Shown here: positions 43,673 to 56,300 of the stretch, one piece after another
Position numbering within the stretch: the first letter of the stretch is position 1
How the letters are laid out: each line of letters starts with the position of its first letter
DNA from: Streptomyces sp. AM 4-1-1
GTDB lineage: Bacteria > Actinomycetota > Actinomycetes > Streptomycetales > Streptomycetaceae
Assembly (NCBI RefSeq): GCF_029167625.1
Contig: NZ_CP119145.1
Span: forward strand, 434,001-498,000
Reading direction: 5' to 3'
DNA: 64,000 nt
Translations under genes and position numbers: made by a program
The notes under the pieces: generated by a model
The model's input: only the letters and a program-made list of their open reading frames with translations
Told to the model about the DNA's origin: nothing
Database searches by the model: none

Positions 43673-46600
43673 CTACTCATCCGTGATCACGGAGTCCAGC
43701 CACGCGGAGACCGCCCGCGCGGTGGACGGAAGGTGTTTCTCCATCATCGACCAGTGGTTTCCCGGCACATCGACGGCCGTGTGCGGCCGGTTCCAGGAGG
43801 CCCGCCAGTCGACGGTGGTGTCGCCGGCCGGTTCGGCGGGCGGCTCGGAGGCGCGTACGAGCAGGACCGGGGCCTTGACCGGGGGCGTTTCCCAGTCGTC
43901 GAGGAGCTGGAAGTAGCGGCCCATGGCGGTGAGCCGGGCGCTGTCCATGGGAGCCGCCCGGTCCTCGCGGTCGAACATGCCCTGCATCAGTACGTCGTTG
44001 AACTGGCTGATCGCGGTGTCGCCGGACAGGTAGGTGTCCAGCAGCACCACCGCCGCCGGGCCGCGTCCCCGCGCCTCCAGCCGGGCGGCGACCGCGTGCG
44101 CCAGGGTGCCGCCCGACGAGGACCCCAGCAGGACCAGGGGCCGGTCCCCGAACCGGTCCCCGACGCTCGCGGCCTGGAACTCCACCAGCGCGGACATGGT
44201 CCCCGGCAGGGGTTCGTCGGGGGCGAACCCCGGTGCGTCGAGCGCGCTGACGCCGTAGCGGCCCTCGAAGGCGGCGGCGAAGCGTGCGTACTGGTGCGCG
44301 CCGCCCAGCGCGACGACCGAGGCGAAGCAGATCAGCTCGGGACCGTCGTCGCGGGCGTTGAGCCGCAGCGGTTCCGGCCGGGCGTCCGCGCGGAGCAGTT
44401 CGGCGCCGGAGCGGAAGTCGGGCCGGAACATGGCGGCGTGCTGGAGGATCTTGACGCCGTCGTGGAGCTTTCCCGCCTCGCACGCCTGCCGGAACAGGGC
44501 GTTGACCGGGTCGACGGCGGGGGCCGGGGCCCGGTCCTCCGGCTTCCCGTCCGCCGAGGCCGCGTGGGCGAGTTCGTCGGACAGGTGGGCGGCGAGACGG
44601 GCCGGGGAGCCCGTGTCCAGGACCGCGGTGGGCCGTAGCCGCAGGTCCAGCGCGGCGGCCAGCCGGTTGCGCAGTTCGACGGCGGTCAGCGAGTCGAATC
44701 CGACCTCCAGGAAGGCGTCGCGCGGGGCGAGCGCGTCCGGGTCGGCGTGGCCGAGGACGGCCGCGGCCTGGGCCCGGACCAGTCCCAGCAGGATCGCCCG
44801 CCGCTCGTCCTCGGGCGCCGCCGCGAGCCGGGGCCGCAGAGAGGCGTCGCTCTCCGGACCGCCCCGCCGGGCGGGCGGGCGCACCAGTGAGCGCAGCAGA
44901 TGCGGCACCGGGCCGCCCCGGAGGGCGGCGGGGTCCAGACGGATCGGCACCAGGACCGGGTCGTCGAGGGCCAGGGCGGTGTCGAGCAGGGCCAGTCCCT
45001 CCTCGGCGGTCAGTGCCTGTACGCCGCTCCTGGCCATCCGGGTCAGGTCGGTGCCGGTGAGGTCCGAGGTCAGGGCGGAGCGCCGCTCCCACAGGCCCCA
45101 GGCGAGCGAGGTGCCGGGCAGGCCGGCCCGGCGGCGGGCCACGGCGAGCGCGTCGGTGAAGGCGTTGGCCGCCGCGTAGGACGCCTGTCCGGGACTGCCG
45201 AAGATTCCGGCGGCGGAGGAGAACAGGACGAAGGCCGACAGGTCGGCGTCCCGGGTCAGTTGGTGGAGGTTCCACGCCCCGTCGGCCTTGGGCCGCAGGA
45301 CGGTGTCCAGCCGCTGGGGCGACAGTCCTTCCAGTACGCCGTCGTCGAGCACGCCCGCGAGGTGGACGACGGCCCGCAGCGGGTGGGCGGCGGGCACGGC
45401 CGCGAGCACCCCGGCGAGCGCCTCGCGGTCGGCCACGTCACAGGCGGCCATGGTGACGTGGGCGCCGAGCGAGGTCAGCTCGTCGGTCAGGGCCGTGGCC
45501 CCGTCGGCGGCGGCGCCCCGGCGGCCGACGAGCAGCAGATGCCGTACGCCGTGCGCGGCGACCAGATGGCGGGCGACCAGGGCGCCGAGGGTGCCCGCGC
45601 CGCCGGTCAGCAGGACCGTGCCGTCCGGATCGGCGGTGAACGCCCGGCCGGGGGCGGGCGGGCGGCCGAGCCGGGCGGCGTACAGGACGCCTGCCCGCAG
45701 GGCGAGCTGGGGCTCCCCGCAGGCCAGGGCGGTGGCGAGGATGCCGGGCAGGTCGTCGGCACGTCCGTCGGTGTGCCCGTCGGTGTGTCCGTCGGTGTCC
45801 AGCAGCAGGAACCGTCCGGGGTGCTCCAGTTGGGCCGCGCGCAGCAGTCCGTGGACAGCGGCGGCGCCGGGGTCGACCGGGTCGTCGCCGAGGTCCACCG
45901 CACCGCGGGTGAGCAGCACCAACGGAGTGTCCGCGAACCGTGGTTCGGCGAGCCAGCGGCGCAGCAGGTCGAGCACGGGAGCGGTGGCCGCCAGGGCCGG
46001 GCCCGGCCGGCCGGGTGCGCCGGATGGGCCGGAGTCCGGGGCGGCCGGGGCGGGGGCGGTGGACGGGCCGGGGGCGGCGGGCGGGGCCGGGGCCGTGGAC
46101 GGCGAGGGCGGGGCGCACAGGGCGAGTACCGCGTCGGGTGTGCCGGTGATGTCCGCCGGGCCCTGGTGGTGGCCGGCCGGGAATCCGGCCGGGAGCAGTC
46201 GCTCGTCCGGTCGGCCGAGCACGGCCCACCGGGGGACGGCGGGAGCGGGCCCGGTGGCGCCCAGGGGCGCCCACTCGGGGCGGAACAAGGACCGCGTGGG
46301 TGTCCGCGAGGTGACCGGTGACGCGGTCCGCAGGGTGAGGGTGCCGATCGTCATCACCGGCCGGCCGGTGGGTTCGGTGACCCGCACGGACACCGTGTCC
46401 TCCGTCAGGGAGCGCAGCGCCACCCGCAGGACGGGACCGGCCGGGCGGGTGAGGGTGACGTCGTGCCAGGAGAAGGGGAGCCGGGGCCCGTCGCCGCCGT
46501 CAGGCGTGCCGGACCGCAGCCCGACCGTCTGCAGTGCGGCGTCCAGCAGCGCGGGGTGCACCGCGAATCCGGTCTCCCGCGATCCGGGTACGTCCTCCGG

Positions 46601-49600
46601 GAGCGCCACCTCCGCGTGGACGGTATCGGCGCCGCGCCAGGCCGCGCGCAGTCCGGTGAAGAGCGGTCCGTAGTGGACCCCGGCGGCCTCGAAACCGTCG
46701 TACAGCTCGTCGACGTCCAGGGCGACGGCGCCGGCGGGCGGCCAGGGGGCCGGGGCGGCCGGGAACCCGTCCCCGTCCGCCGGCACGGCGGGGGCGAGGG
46801 TCCCGGAGGCGTGCCGCACCCAGGTGTCGTCGGCGCCGGGATCGTCGGCGGTGCCGGGGCGGTCCGGGCCGTCGGAGCACGCGCGCGCGTACAGCTCGAA
46901 GGTACGGCGGCCGGTCGGGCCGGGGCCGGCCACGGCGAACCGTAGTTGCCGGTCCCCGCCGCCGGGCTCCTCGGGGCCGTCGCCGGGCAGGACGAGGGGC
47001 GCCGCCAGGGTCAGCTCCTCCACCGTGGCGCAGCCGGTGTACGCGCCCGCGTGCGCCGCCATCTCCAGTACCGCCGCGCCGGGCAGCAGCACCGTGCCGG
47101 ACACGGCGTGACCGGCGAGCCAGGGGCGGTCGCGCAGCGACAGCCGCCCGGTGAACAGCACCCCGCCGGAGTCCGGCAGGTCCACGGCAGCGCTCAGCAG
47201 CGGATGCCCGGTGCCGGTCTGGCCACTGGACGCCGGGTCGCCCGCCACGACGGGGGTCTCCAGCCAGTAGTGGTCGCGTTGGAACGCGTACGTGGGCAGG
47301 TCGACCCTGCGCGCCCCGGTGCCCTCGAACACCGGCCGCCAGTCGACGTCCACCCCGTTGACGTACGCCTCCCCCAGTGAACTCAGCATCCGGGCGGGGC
47401 CGCCGTCGTTCTGGCGCAGGGTGGCGACGACCACGGCGTCGTCGGCTGCGGCGTCGGCGACGGAGTCCTCGATCCCGTAGGTGAGCAGCGGGTGGGGGCT
47501 GACCTCCACGAAGGTGCGGTGGCCCTCGTCGAGCAGTCGGCGCACGGCGTCGTGGAAGCGGACGGTCTGCCGTAGGTTGCGGTACCAGTAGTCGGGTCCG
47601 AGATCCGCCGCGGTCAGCCAGTCGACGTCCACGGACGAGAGCAGGGGGACGGCGGGGGTACGGGGGGCGAGTCCGGCCAGGTCGTGGCTCAGCCGGTCGC
47701 GCACCGCTTCGATGTCGCCGGAGTGCGAGGCGTAGTCCACCGGGATGGGCCACGCCATCGCGCCCTCGGTGGTCAGCGCGTCGACGAGCGCGGTGACGTC
47801 CGCGGCCGCGCCGGCGACCACCAGGACCCGGGGGCCGTTGACGGCGGCGATGGACACCCTGCCCTCGTACGGTTTCAGACGGGGCGTCAGCTCGTCGGGG
47901 GACATCAGCACGGTGGCCATGCCGCCGTCGCCCGCGAGTCCGGCGAGCGCCCTGCTGCGCAGTGCCACCACGGTGGCCGCGTCGTCGAGGGTGAGGGCTC
48001 CGGCCACGCAGGCCGCGGCGGCCTCGCCCTGGCTGTGGCCGATGACGGCGGCGGGTTCGACGCCGTGGGAGCGCCAGAGCGCGGCGAGCGAGATCATCAC
48101 CGCGAAGAGGACCGGCTGGAGCACGTCCACCCGGTCCATCGACGGCGCGCCGGGCGCTCCGCGCAGCACCTCGGTCGGTGACCAGTCGAGGTGGCGGGCC
48201 AGGGCGCGCTCGCAGTCGGCCAGCCGGTGCGCGAACACGGGTGAGGCGACGAGGAGTTCGGCGCCCATACCGGGCCACTGGGAGCCGAGGCCGGGGAAGA
48301 CGAACACCGCCTTGCGGCCGGGCAGGGCCCTGCCCCGGGCCGAGCCCGGAGGGTTCTCGCCCCGGGACAGCGCGGCCAGTCCGTCGAGCAGGGTCGCGCG
48401 GTCGTCGCCGACCAGGACCGCGCGGTCGGCGAAGCGCGACCGGCCGGTGGCGAGGGAGAGGCCGATGTCCCGTGAGTCCGGGGCGGGTTCGGCGGTGACG
48501 CGTGCGTGCAGCGCCGCCGCCTGACCGCGCAGCGCGGCCTCTCCCCTGCCGGACAGCGTCCAGACGGTGGGCCCGACGGGGGCCCCGGACCATGCCCGTC
48601 CGGCGGCGGGGCCGGTCGCGGCCGAGCCGGAGGCGGAGGGGCCGGTCGGGGAAGGGCTGCTCACGGAGGAGCCGGACGCGGAGGAGCCATTCGCGGAGGA
48701 GCCGGACGCTGAAGAGCCGGTCGCGGAAGGCCCATTCGCGGAGGGACCGGTCGCGGAATGGCCGTTCACGGAGGGGCCGGTCGGGGAAGGGCTGCTCACG
48801 GAAGGCCCGTTCACGGAAGGCCCGGTCGCGGAAGGCCCGTTCACGGAAGGCCCGTTCACGGAGGGACCATTCACGGAGGGGCCGGTCGCGGCTGAGCCGT
48901 TCACAGCAGTACCGGTCGCTGAAGGGCCGGTCACCGAAGGACCGGTCGCGGCCGGGTCGTCCGGGGCGGCGGGCTCGGTGGCGGGCGCCGACTCCAGGAT
49001 GGTGTGGGCGTTGGTACCGCTGGCGCCGAAGGAGGAGACACCGGCCCGGCGCGGCCGGCCGGTGTCGGGCCACGGGGTGGCCTCGGTCAGCAGGGAGACG
49101 GCGCCCTCGGACCAGTCCACCTGGGACGACGGCCGGTCGACGTGCAGGGTGCGGGGCAGCAGTCCGTGCCGCATCGCCAGGACCATCTTCATCACCCCGC
49201 CCACTCCGGCGGCGGCCTGTGTGTGGGTGAGGTTCGACTTGAGCGAACCGAGCAGGAGCGGCCGTTCCGCGGGGCGGTCCCTGCCGTAGGTGGCCAGCAG
49301 GGCCTGGGCCTCGATCGGGTCGCCGAGCCGGGTGCCGGTGCCGTGCGCCTCCACGGCGTCGATGTCGTCGGGTGCCAGCCCGGCGGCGGCCAGGGCCTGC
49401 TGGATGACCCGTTGCTGGGAGGGGCCGTTGGGGGCGGTCAGCCCGTTGCTTGCGCCGTCCTGGTTGACCGCGCTGCCGCGTACCACGGCCAGCACCGGGT
49501 GGCCGTTGCGCCGGGCGTCCGAGAGCCGTTCCAGCAGGAGCATCCCGACGCCCTCGCCGAAGCCCGCGCCGTCGGCCCCGTCGGCGAAGGACTTGCACCG

Positions 49601-50362
49601 GCCGTCGGGGGCCAGTCCGCGCTGGCGGCTGAATCCGACGTAGAGCCCGGGGGTGGACATGACCGTCACACCGCCCGCCAGTGCGAGACGGATCTCCCCG
49701 GCCCGCAGGGCCTGGCAGGCCAGGTGCAGGGCGACCAGGGAGGACGAACAGGCGGTGTCCACGGTGACGGCGGGCCCTTCGAGGCCCAGGGTGTAGGAGA
49801 TCCGGCCGCTGACGACGCTGGACACGGAGCCGGTGCCGAGGAACCCCTCCAGATCGGCGGGGAGTTTGCCGAGCCGGACCGCGTACTCGTTGTACATGAC
49901 GCCCGCGTAGACACCGGTGCGGCTGCCGCTCAGCGACAGCGGGTCGATCCCGCCCCGTTCGACGGCCTCCCAGCAGGTTTCGAGCAGCAGGCGCTGCTGG
50001 GGGTCCATGGCCAGCGCCTCCCGGGGGGAGATGCCGAAGAAGCCGGGGTCGAACTCGCAGGCGTCGTGCAGGAAACCGCCCTCCCGGGTGTTGGCCGTGC
50101 CGGGGTTGTCCGGGTCGGGGTCGTACAGCTCGTCCAGCGGCCAGCCCCGGTCGGAGGGGAAGCCCGTGACGGCGTCCCGCTCACCCACCAGGAGCTGCCA
50201 CAGGTCCTCCGGCGACCGGACGCCGCCGGGGAACCGGCAGCTCATCCCCACGATCGCCACGGGTTCGCGCGACCGGTCGCGGATGCGCCGGTTCTCGTCA
50301 CGCAGCCGTTCGTTGTCCATCAGCGAGGCGCGCAGCGCCTCCACCACCCTGTCCGTGGCCAT
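43673..50362 (-). CDS. Type I PKS, terminal module KS-AT-DH-KR-ACP-TE
   Basis: A 2229-residue protein beginning with a coiled-coil docking segment ([18 protein letters not shown]). KS: Cys in DTACSSSL (near 49750), HGTGT, and SNLTHTQA in place of the usual GHTQA. A 115-residue pentapeptide-repeat linker follows (48602-48946). AT: GHSQGE (near 48030) and YASH (near 47727). [13 protein letters not shown] (near 47095) and DAALQ. KR: NADP loop near 45605, LDD motif near 45340 (B-type), catalytic Tyr near 45180. ACP: FDSL near 44695. TE: nucleophile in LGSSSGG (near 44120) and His in GNHWSM (near 43755). As the last module it should add the methoxymalonyl unit, form the C2-C3 double bond and release the lactone. 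ATG at 50362 has GAGGAG upstream; one at 50395 overlaps the previous stop. Confidence 0.93.
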   Translation of the reverse strand: MATDRVVEALRASLMDNERLRDENRRIRDRSREPVAIVGMSCRFPGGVRSPEDLWQLLVGERDAVTGFPSDRGWPLDELYDPDPDNPGTANTREGGFLHDACEFDPGFFGISPREALAMDPQQRLLLETCWEAVERGGIDPLSLSGSRTGVYAGVMYNEYAVRLGKLPADLEGFLGTGSVSSVVSGRISYTLGLEGPAVTVDTACSSSLVALHLACQALRAGEIRLALAGGVTVMSTPGLYVGFSRQRGLAPDGRCKSFADGADGAGFGEGVGMLLLERLSDARRNGHPVLAVVRGSAVNQDGASNGLTAPNGPSQQRVIQQALAAAGLAPDDIDAVEAHGTGTRLGDPIEAQALLATYGRDRPAERPLLLGSLKSNLTHTQAAAGVGGVMKMVLAMRHGLLPRTLHVDRPSSQVDWSEGAVSLLTEATPWPDTGRPRRAGVSSFGASGTNAHTILESAPATEPAAPDDPAATGPSVTGPSATGTAVNGSAATGPSVNGPSVNGPSVNGPSATGPSVNGPSVSSPSPTGPSVNGHSATGPSANGPSATGSSASGSSANGSSASGSSVSSPSPTGPSASGSAATGPAAGRAWSGAPVGPTVWTLSGRGEAALRGQAAALHARVTAEPAPDSRDIGLSLATGRSRFADRAVLVGDDRATLLDGLAALSRGENPPGSARGRALPGRKAVFVFPGLGSQWPGMGAELLVASPVFAHRLADCERALARHLDWSPTEVLRGAPGAPSMDRVDVLQPVLFAVMISLAALWRSHGVEPAAVIGHSQGEAAAACVAGALTLDDAATVVALRSRALAGLAGDGGMATVLMSPDELTPRLKPYEGRVSIAAVNGPRVLVVAGAAADVTALVDALTTEGAMAWPIPVDYASHSGDIEAVRDRLSHDLAGLAPRTPAVPLLSSVDVDWLTAADLGPDYWYRNLRQTVRFHDAVRRLLDEGHRTFVEVSPHPLLTYGIEDSVADAAADDAVVVATLRQNDGGPARMLSSLGEAYVNGVDVDWRPVFEGTGARRVDLPTYAFQRDHYWLETPVVAGDPASSGQTGTGHPLLSAAVDLPDSGGVLFTGRLSLRDRPWLAGHAVSGTVLLPGAAVLEMAAHAGAYTGCATVEELTLAAPLVLPGDGPEEPGGGDRQLRFAVAGPGPTGRRTFELYARACSDGPDRPGTADDPGADDTWVRHASGTLAPAVPADGDGFPAAPAPWPPAGAVALDVDELYDGFEAAGVHYGPLFTGLRAAWRGADTVHAEVALPEDVPGSRETGFAVHPALLDAALQTVGLRSGTPDGGDGPRLPFSWHDVTLTRPAGPVLRVALRSLTEDTVSVRVTEPTGRPVMTIGTLTLRTASPVTSRTPTRSLFRPEWAPLGATGPAPAVPRWAVLGRPDERLLPAGFPAGHHQGPADITGTPDAVLALCAPPSPSTAPAPPAAPGPSTAPAPAAPDSGPSGAPGRPGPALAATAPVLDLLRRWLAEPRFADTPLVLLTRGAVDLGDDPVDPGAAAVHGLLRAAQLEHPGRFLLLDTDGHTDGHTDGRADDLPGILATALACGEPQLALRAGVLYAARLGRPPAPGRAFTADPDGTVLLTGGAGTLGALVARHLVAAHGVRHLLLVGRRGAAADGATALTDELTSLGAHVTMAACDVADREALAGVLAAVPAAHPLRAVVHLAGVLDDGVLEGLSPQRLDTVLRPKADGAWNLHQLTRDADLSAFVLFSSAAGIFGSPGQASYAAANAFTDALAVARRRAGLPGTSLAWGLWERRSALTSDLTGTDLTRMARSGVQALTAEEGLALLDTALALDDPVLVPIRLDPAALRGGPVPHLLRSLVRPPARRGGPESDASLRPRLAAAPEDERRAILLGLVRAQAAAVLGHADPDALAPRDAFLEVGFDSLTAVELRNRLAAALDLRLRPTAVLDTGSPARLAAHLSDELAHAASADGKPEDRAPAPAVDPVNALFRQACEAGKLHDGVKILQHAAMFRPDFRSGAELLRADARPEPLRLNARDDGPELICFASVVALGGAHQYARFAAAFEGRYGVSALDAPGFAPDEPLPGTMSALVEFQAASVGDRFGDRPLVLLGSSSGGTLAHAVAARLEARGRGPAAVVLLDTYLSGDTAISQFNDVLMQGMFDREDRAAPMDSARLTAMGRYFQLLDDWETPPVKAPVLLVRASEPPAEPAGDTTVDWRASWNRPHTAVDVPGNHWSMMEKHLPSTARAVSAWLDSVITDE
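48602..48946 (-). repeat. 23-unit pentapeptide repeat coding for the KS-AT linker insert
   Basis: A 15-bp repeat coding for 23 consecutive five-residue units of the type [TNS]-G-[PS]-S-[VA], with two SSPSP units (units 11 and 20). It is in frame in the last PKS module between the end of KS and the start of AT. No other module here has it. Some 15-bp units are nearly identical, others diverged. Confidence 0.95.
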
Positions 50363-50387
50363 GTCGCTCCTCAGATCACGTGCCGGG

Positions 50388-53300
50388 TCAGGCATGTCCG
50401 CCGCCGAGTGCCGTCCGGACGAGGTCGTCCACGTCCATCTCCTTGATCGCGTCGACGCCGGCCGGGGTGCCGGGGGCCGGTTTCTCGTCGTCCGGGGCCG
50501 CGAGCCGCAGCAGCGCTTGCAGCAGTCCGGAGTCGCGCAGCGCGGCGACCGGGACGGTGGCCAGGGCGCGGCCGATCTCGGCGTCGTCCGGTCCTTCGGT
50601 GGTGGGTCGCCGCCGCGGTACGGACGGTCCGAACCGTTCGGCCAGATGTCCGGCCACCGCCTTCGGGCTCGGGTGGTCGAAGATCAGCGTGGCGGGCAGT
50701 CGCAGTCCGGTGGCGGCGTTGAGCCGGTTACGGAGTTCCACGGCGGTCAGCGAGTCGAACCCGAGCTGGCGGAAGGCCCGTTCGGGGTCCACCGCTGTCG
50801 GGTTCTCGTGTCCGAGTACGTCGGCGACATGGGCCCGGACCAGTTCGGTGAGGACCGTGCCCGCCTCGTCGGCGCCCAGTCCGGCGAGCCGTCGGCGCAG
50901 GGTGTCCGCGCCGGCCGCCGTGGCGCTCCCGGCGGCCGTCCGGCGGGCCGTGCCGCGTACCAGGCCACGCAGCAGATGCGGGGCCCCCGTCGCGTCGGCC
51001 CGTGCCCGCAGCCGGGCGAGGTCGATGCGGACCGGTACCAGTACCGCTTCGTCCCGGGTCAGGGCCGCGTCGAACAGCGCCAGTCCCTCCTCGGAGCTGA
51101 GCGCGCCCGCACCGCCCCTGCCCAGCCTGCGCAGATCGACCTCGTCCAGGGTGCCGGTCAGTGCGCTGAGCTGCGCCCACATGCCCCAGGCCAGCGACTG
51201 CCCCGGCAGTCCCAGGGCTCTGCGGTGCTGGGCGAGTGCGTCCAGACAGGCGTTGGCGGCGGCGTAGTTGCCCTGTCCGGCGCTGCCCATGGTGCCCGCG
51301 GCGGAGGAGAACAGGACGAAGGCCGACAGCGGCGACTCCCTCGTCAGCTCGTGGAGGTGTGTCGCGGCGTCCACCTTGGGGCGCAGCACCCGGTCCAGGC
51401 GTTCGGCGGTGAGCGAGCCGATGACACCGTCGTCCAGGACTCCCGCCGCGTGGATCACCGCGGTCAGCGGCCGGTCGGCGGGCACCGAGCCGAGCAGTGC
51501 GGCCAGTGCCTCACGGTCGGCCACGTCGCAGGCGGCCGACCGCACCTGCGCTCCCAGTCCGGTGAGTTCGGCGGTCAGCGCGGCCGCCTCGGGGGTGTCC
51601 GGGCCGCGCCGCCCGGTGAGCAGCAGATGGCGGACGCCGTGCCGGGTGACGAGGTGCCGGGCCACCAGTGCGCCCAGGACCCCGAAGGCGCCGGTGATGA
51701 GCACCGTGCCGGACGGGTCGAGCGGCGGGGCGCCGGACGGATCGGTGAGCGGGGCCCCGGCCGGTCCGGCGGAGGCGTCGACGGGCGGGGTCGTGAGCGG
51801 TACGGCCGACGCGTCGGTGGACGGTTCCGTCGGCGGCACGGTGGACGCGTCGGCCGACGCGGGCGGGTCCGTGGGCGCCGGTGCCTGCCGCGGTGGGGCG
51901 GCAGCCGGTACGCGGGCCAGCCGGGGTGCCAACAACGCGCCACTTCTGATGGCCAGTTGAGGTTCACCGGTCGCCAGGACCGCGGGCAGCAGAGCCGGTG
52001 CCCGGTCCCGGTCGTCGGTGTCGACGAGGACGATCCGGTCGGGGTGTTCGGACTGGGCCGAGCGCACCAGGCCCCATACGGCGGCGCCCGCCGGATCGGC
52101 GATGTCCTCGCCGGGAACGGTGCAGGCGGCCGACCGGGTGAGGAGCACGAGCCGGGTGTCGGCGTAGATGTCGTCCGCCAGCCATTCCTGGAGCAGCGTC
52201 AGGACGCCTCCCAGGGCGGTGCGCACCGCCACGGGGGTGGTGAGGTCGACGGCGATCACCTCGGGTGCGGGCGCGCCCGCCGCCACGGTTCCGGTGAGCG
52301 CCGCGAGGTCGGGGTGCGCGTCCGGCAGGAACTCCCCGGAGGCGATCGCGGCCCATCGTCCGGCGGGCCGGTCGCCGCCAAGGGGTACGGGGGTCCAGTC
52401 CACCCGGAACAGCGAGTCGTGGGCGGTGGGTCCGGTGCCGCGCAGCGCGTCCAGGGAGATCGGGCGGACGGCGAGTTCGCCGACCGTGGCGACGGGCCGG
52501 CCGGCCGGGTCGGCGGCGGACAGGGAGACCGCTCCGCTGTCGTCGTAGCCCAGCCGGACCCGCAGGGTGGTGGCCCCTGACGCGTGCAGGGTGACTCCGC
52601 CCCAGGAGAACGGCAGCCGGGCGGTGCCGGGTTCCTCGGTCTGCTCGGTGCCGTCCTCGGTGGCCAGCAGGCGAAGTCCGTGCAGCGCCGCGTCGAGCAG
52701 GGCCGGGTGCAGGCAGTACGCGGCGGCCTGGGACCGCTGGTCCTCGGGCAGCTCGACCTCGGTGAAGATCTCGTCGCCGAGGCGCCAGGCGGAGCGCAGC
52801 CCCTGGAACGCGGGGCCGTAGCCGTACGCCGAGTCGGCGATGCGGTCGTAGAAGCCGTCGAGCGGGACCGGCCGGGCCCCCGCCGGGGGCCAGACCTGGT
52901 CGTCGGGGGTCTGGTCCCCGGCGGGTTCCTCACCCGGGGCCAGCGTGCCCGACGCGTGGGTGGTCCACTCCCGGTCGGTGTCGTCCTCGCCTCGTGAGGA
53001 CACGGCGAGGGTGCGCCGCCCGGTGTCGTCGGGGGCCCCGACGCGCACCTGGAGCCGGACGGCACCGGTCGTGGGCAGGACCAGCGGGGCGTGCAGGGTC
53101 AGTTCCTCGACCTCGGCGCAGCCCGCCTCGTCCCCGGCGCGTACGGCCAGTTCCACGAAGCCGGTGCCGGGCAGCAGTACCACTCCGGAGACCGCGTGGT
53201 CGGCGAGCCAGGGGTGGGTGGCGAGGGAGACGCGGCCGCTGAGCAGCACCTCCCCGGTGTCGGCGATCTCCATGGCCGCGCCGAGCAGCGGGTGCCCGGT

Positions 53301-56300
53301 GGAGCCGAGTCCCGCCGAGGTGACGTCGGCCGGGGTGACGGCGGCGGGGCGCACCCAGTAGTGGCGGTGCTGGAAGGCGTAGGTGGGCAGTTCCACCTGG
53401 GCCGCTCCGGGGAAGGCCGCCGTCCAGTCCACGGCGCCGCCGCGCACCCAGAGTTCGGCGGCGGAGAGCAGGAGCCGGCGGGGTCCGCCCTCGTCGCGCC
53501 GGAGGGTGCCGAGGACCACGGCGTCGTGTCCCGCCGCCTCGACCGTCTCCTCGACGGCCATGGTCAGTACGGGGTGGGGGCTGATCTCGACGAAGGCGGT
53601 GCAGCCCTCGGCGGCGAGGGCGCGGACGGCGGGTTCGAAGCCGACGGTCCGGCGCAGGTTGCGGTACCAGTAGCCGGCGTCCATCTCGGTGGTGTCCAGC
53701 CAGCGCCCGTCGACGGTGGAGTAGAGGGGGACCCTGGAGGTGACGGGTCGCAGTCCGGCCAGGACGTCGAGGAGTTCGTCGCGGATCTCCTCGACCTGTT
53801 CGCCGTGGGAGGCGTAGTCCACATCGATACGGCGGGCGCGTACCCCCTCCGCCTCGCACCGGACCAGCAACTCGGCCAACGCCCCCGGCTCACCCGACAC
53901 CACCGTCGAAGCAGGACCGTTGAACGCCGCCACCGACAACCGCCCCTCCCACCCCGACAACAACTCCCCCACCACCCCAGCCGAACACGACACCGACACC
54001 ATCCCCCCACGACCACCCAGAACCCCCAACGCACGACTCCGCAACACCACCACCCGCACCCCGTCCTCCAAACTCAACGCACCCGCCACCACCGCCGCCG
54101 CGATCTCACCCTGGCTATGACCCACCACCGCATCCGGCACCACACCGAACGAACCCCACAACCGCGCCAACGACACCATCACCGCGAACAACACCGGCTG
54201 CACCACATCCACCCGATCCAACCCCGGCGCACCCACCTCACCCCGCAACACCGACACCAACGACCAATCCACCCACCGCGACAACACCCCCTCACACTCA
54301 GCAACACACCCCGCAAACACCTCTGAACCCTCCAACAACCCCACCGCCATACCCACCCACTGCGACCCCTGACCCGGAAACACAAACACCGTGCGGCCGT
54401 CCGTGTCGGCGACGCCGCGTACGAGTTCGGGGGCGGTCGCGCCGTCGGCGAGGGCCGTGAGCGCGGCGGGCAGCCGGGTGTCGTCCCCGACCAGGACGGC
54501 CCGGTGTTCGAACGCGGTGCGGCCGGCGAGCGAGAGGCCCACGTCGGCCGGGGTGGCCGGGCTGCCCGTCAGGTGCTCCGCCAGCCTGCGCGCCTGGTTC
54601 CTGAGCGCGTCCTCGGTCCTGGCGGCCAGCGGCCAGGGCAGGGCGGTGTCACCGGGCCCGGGGGTGCCGGGCAGGGGGTCCGGTTCGTCGGTCGCGGTGT
54701 CGCTCTGCTCCAGGATCACGTGGACGTTGGTGCCGCTCATGCCGAACGCGGAGACGCCCGCCCGGCGCGGGTGGCCGCTCTCCGGCCACGGGCTCAGCTC
54801 GGTGACGAGCGAGAGCTCGCCCGCGTCCCAGTCCACCTTGGCCGACGGCCGGTCGACGTGCAGGGTGGCGGGCACCTGGCCGTGCCGCATGGCCAGCACC
54901 GTCTTGATCACCCCGGCCACCCCGGCGGCGGCCTGGGTGTGGGCGATGTTGGACTTCAGCGAGCCGACCAGCAGCGGCCGGCCGGGCGGGCGTTCCTGGC
55001 CGTAGGTGGCGAGCAGCGCCTGCGCCTCGATCGGGTCGCCCAGGGTGGTGCCGGTGCCGTGCGCCTCGACGACGTCGACCTCGGCGGCGGACAGCCGGGC
55101 GTTGGCGAGCGCGGCCCGGATGACGCGTTGCTGGGAGGGGCCGTTGGGGGCGGCGATCCCGTTGCTGGCCCCGTCCTGGTTGACGGCGGAGCCGCGCAGC
55201 ACGGCGAGCACCGGGTGTCCGTTGCGCCGGGCGTCGGAGAGCCGTTCCACCAGGAGTACGCCGACCCCCTCGCCGAATCCCATGCCGTCGGCGGCGTCGG
55301 AGAACGCCTTGCAGCGCCCGTCGGCCGCCAGCCCGCGCTGCCGGGAGAAGCTGACGATGGCTCCCGGGGTCGACATCACCGCGACGCCGCCGGCCAGGGC
55401 CAGGGTGCAGTCCCCGGCGCGCAGCGCCTGCGCGGCCACGTGCAGGGCGACCAGTGAGGCGGAGCAGGCCGTGTCGACGGTGACGGCGGGGCCTTCGAGG
55501 CCCAGGGTGTAGGAGATGCGGCCGGAGATGACGCTGCCGCCGCTGCCGGTGAGCAGATGTCCCTCGTCCACGGAGCTCTGGTACAACGCGCTGCCGTAGT
55601 CCTGGTAGTTGACCCCGGTGAACACTCCGGTGGAGCTGCCGCGCAGGGTCTCCGGGTCGATCCCGGCGCGTTCGAACGCCTCCCAGGAGGTCTCCAGGAG
55701 GAGCCGCTGCTGCGGGTCCATCGCCACCGCCTCGCGCGGTGAGATCCCGAAGAACTCGGCGTCGAACTGCCCCGCGTCGTGCAGGAATCCGCCGTGCCGG
55801 GCGTAGGCGGTGCCGGGCCGGTCCGGGTCGGGGTCGTACAGCTCCTCCAGTGGCCAGCCGCGGTCGGTCGGGAATCCGGAGACGACGTCCCCGCCGTCGG
55901 CGAGCAGGCGCCACAGCTGCTCGGGGGTGTGCACCTCGCCCGGGAAGCGGCAGCTCATGGCGACGATCGCGATCGGTTCGTCGGCGGCTGCCGTGGACGG
56001 CGCGGGGACGGGCGCGGCGGGTGTGCGCCGCTCACCCAGCACCTCGGACCTGATGTGCTCGGCGAGCACGGCCGCCGAGGGGTGGTCGTAGATCAGGGTC
56101 GCGGGCAGTCGCAGCCCGGTGGCCGACCGCAGCCGGTTGCGCAGCTCGACCGCGGTCAGGGAGTCGAAGCCGAGTTCCTGGAACGCCTTGGCGGGGCGCA
56201 GTTCCTGCGGTGAGGAGTGGCCGAGTACGGCTGCCGCGTGGGTGCGTACGAGATCCAGGGCGGCCCGGATCTGTTCGCTCTCCTCCAGTTTCTCCAGGCG

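Noticed and set aside
48567..49289. A plus-strand frame coding for EGPFT-type repeats.
   Set aside because: It is the antisense reading of the 15-bp repeat in the PKS KS-AT linker; it has no ribosome site or homology beyond the repeat.
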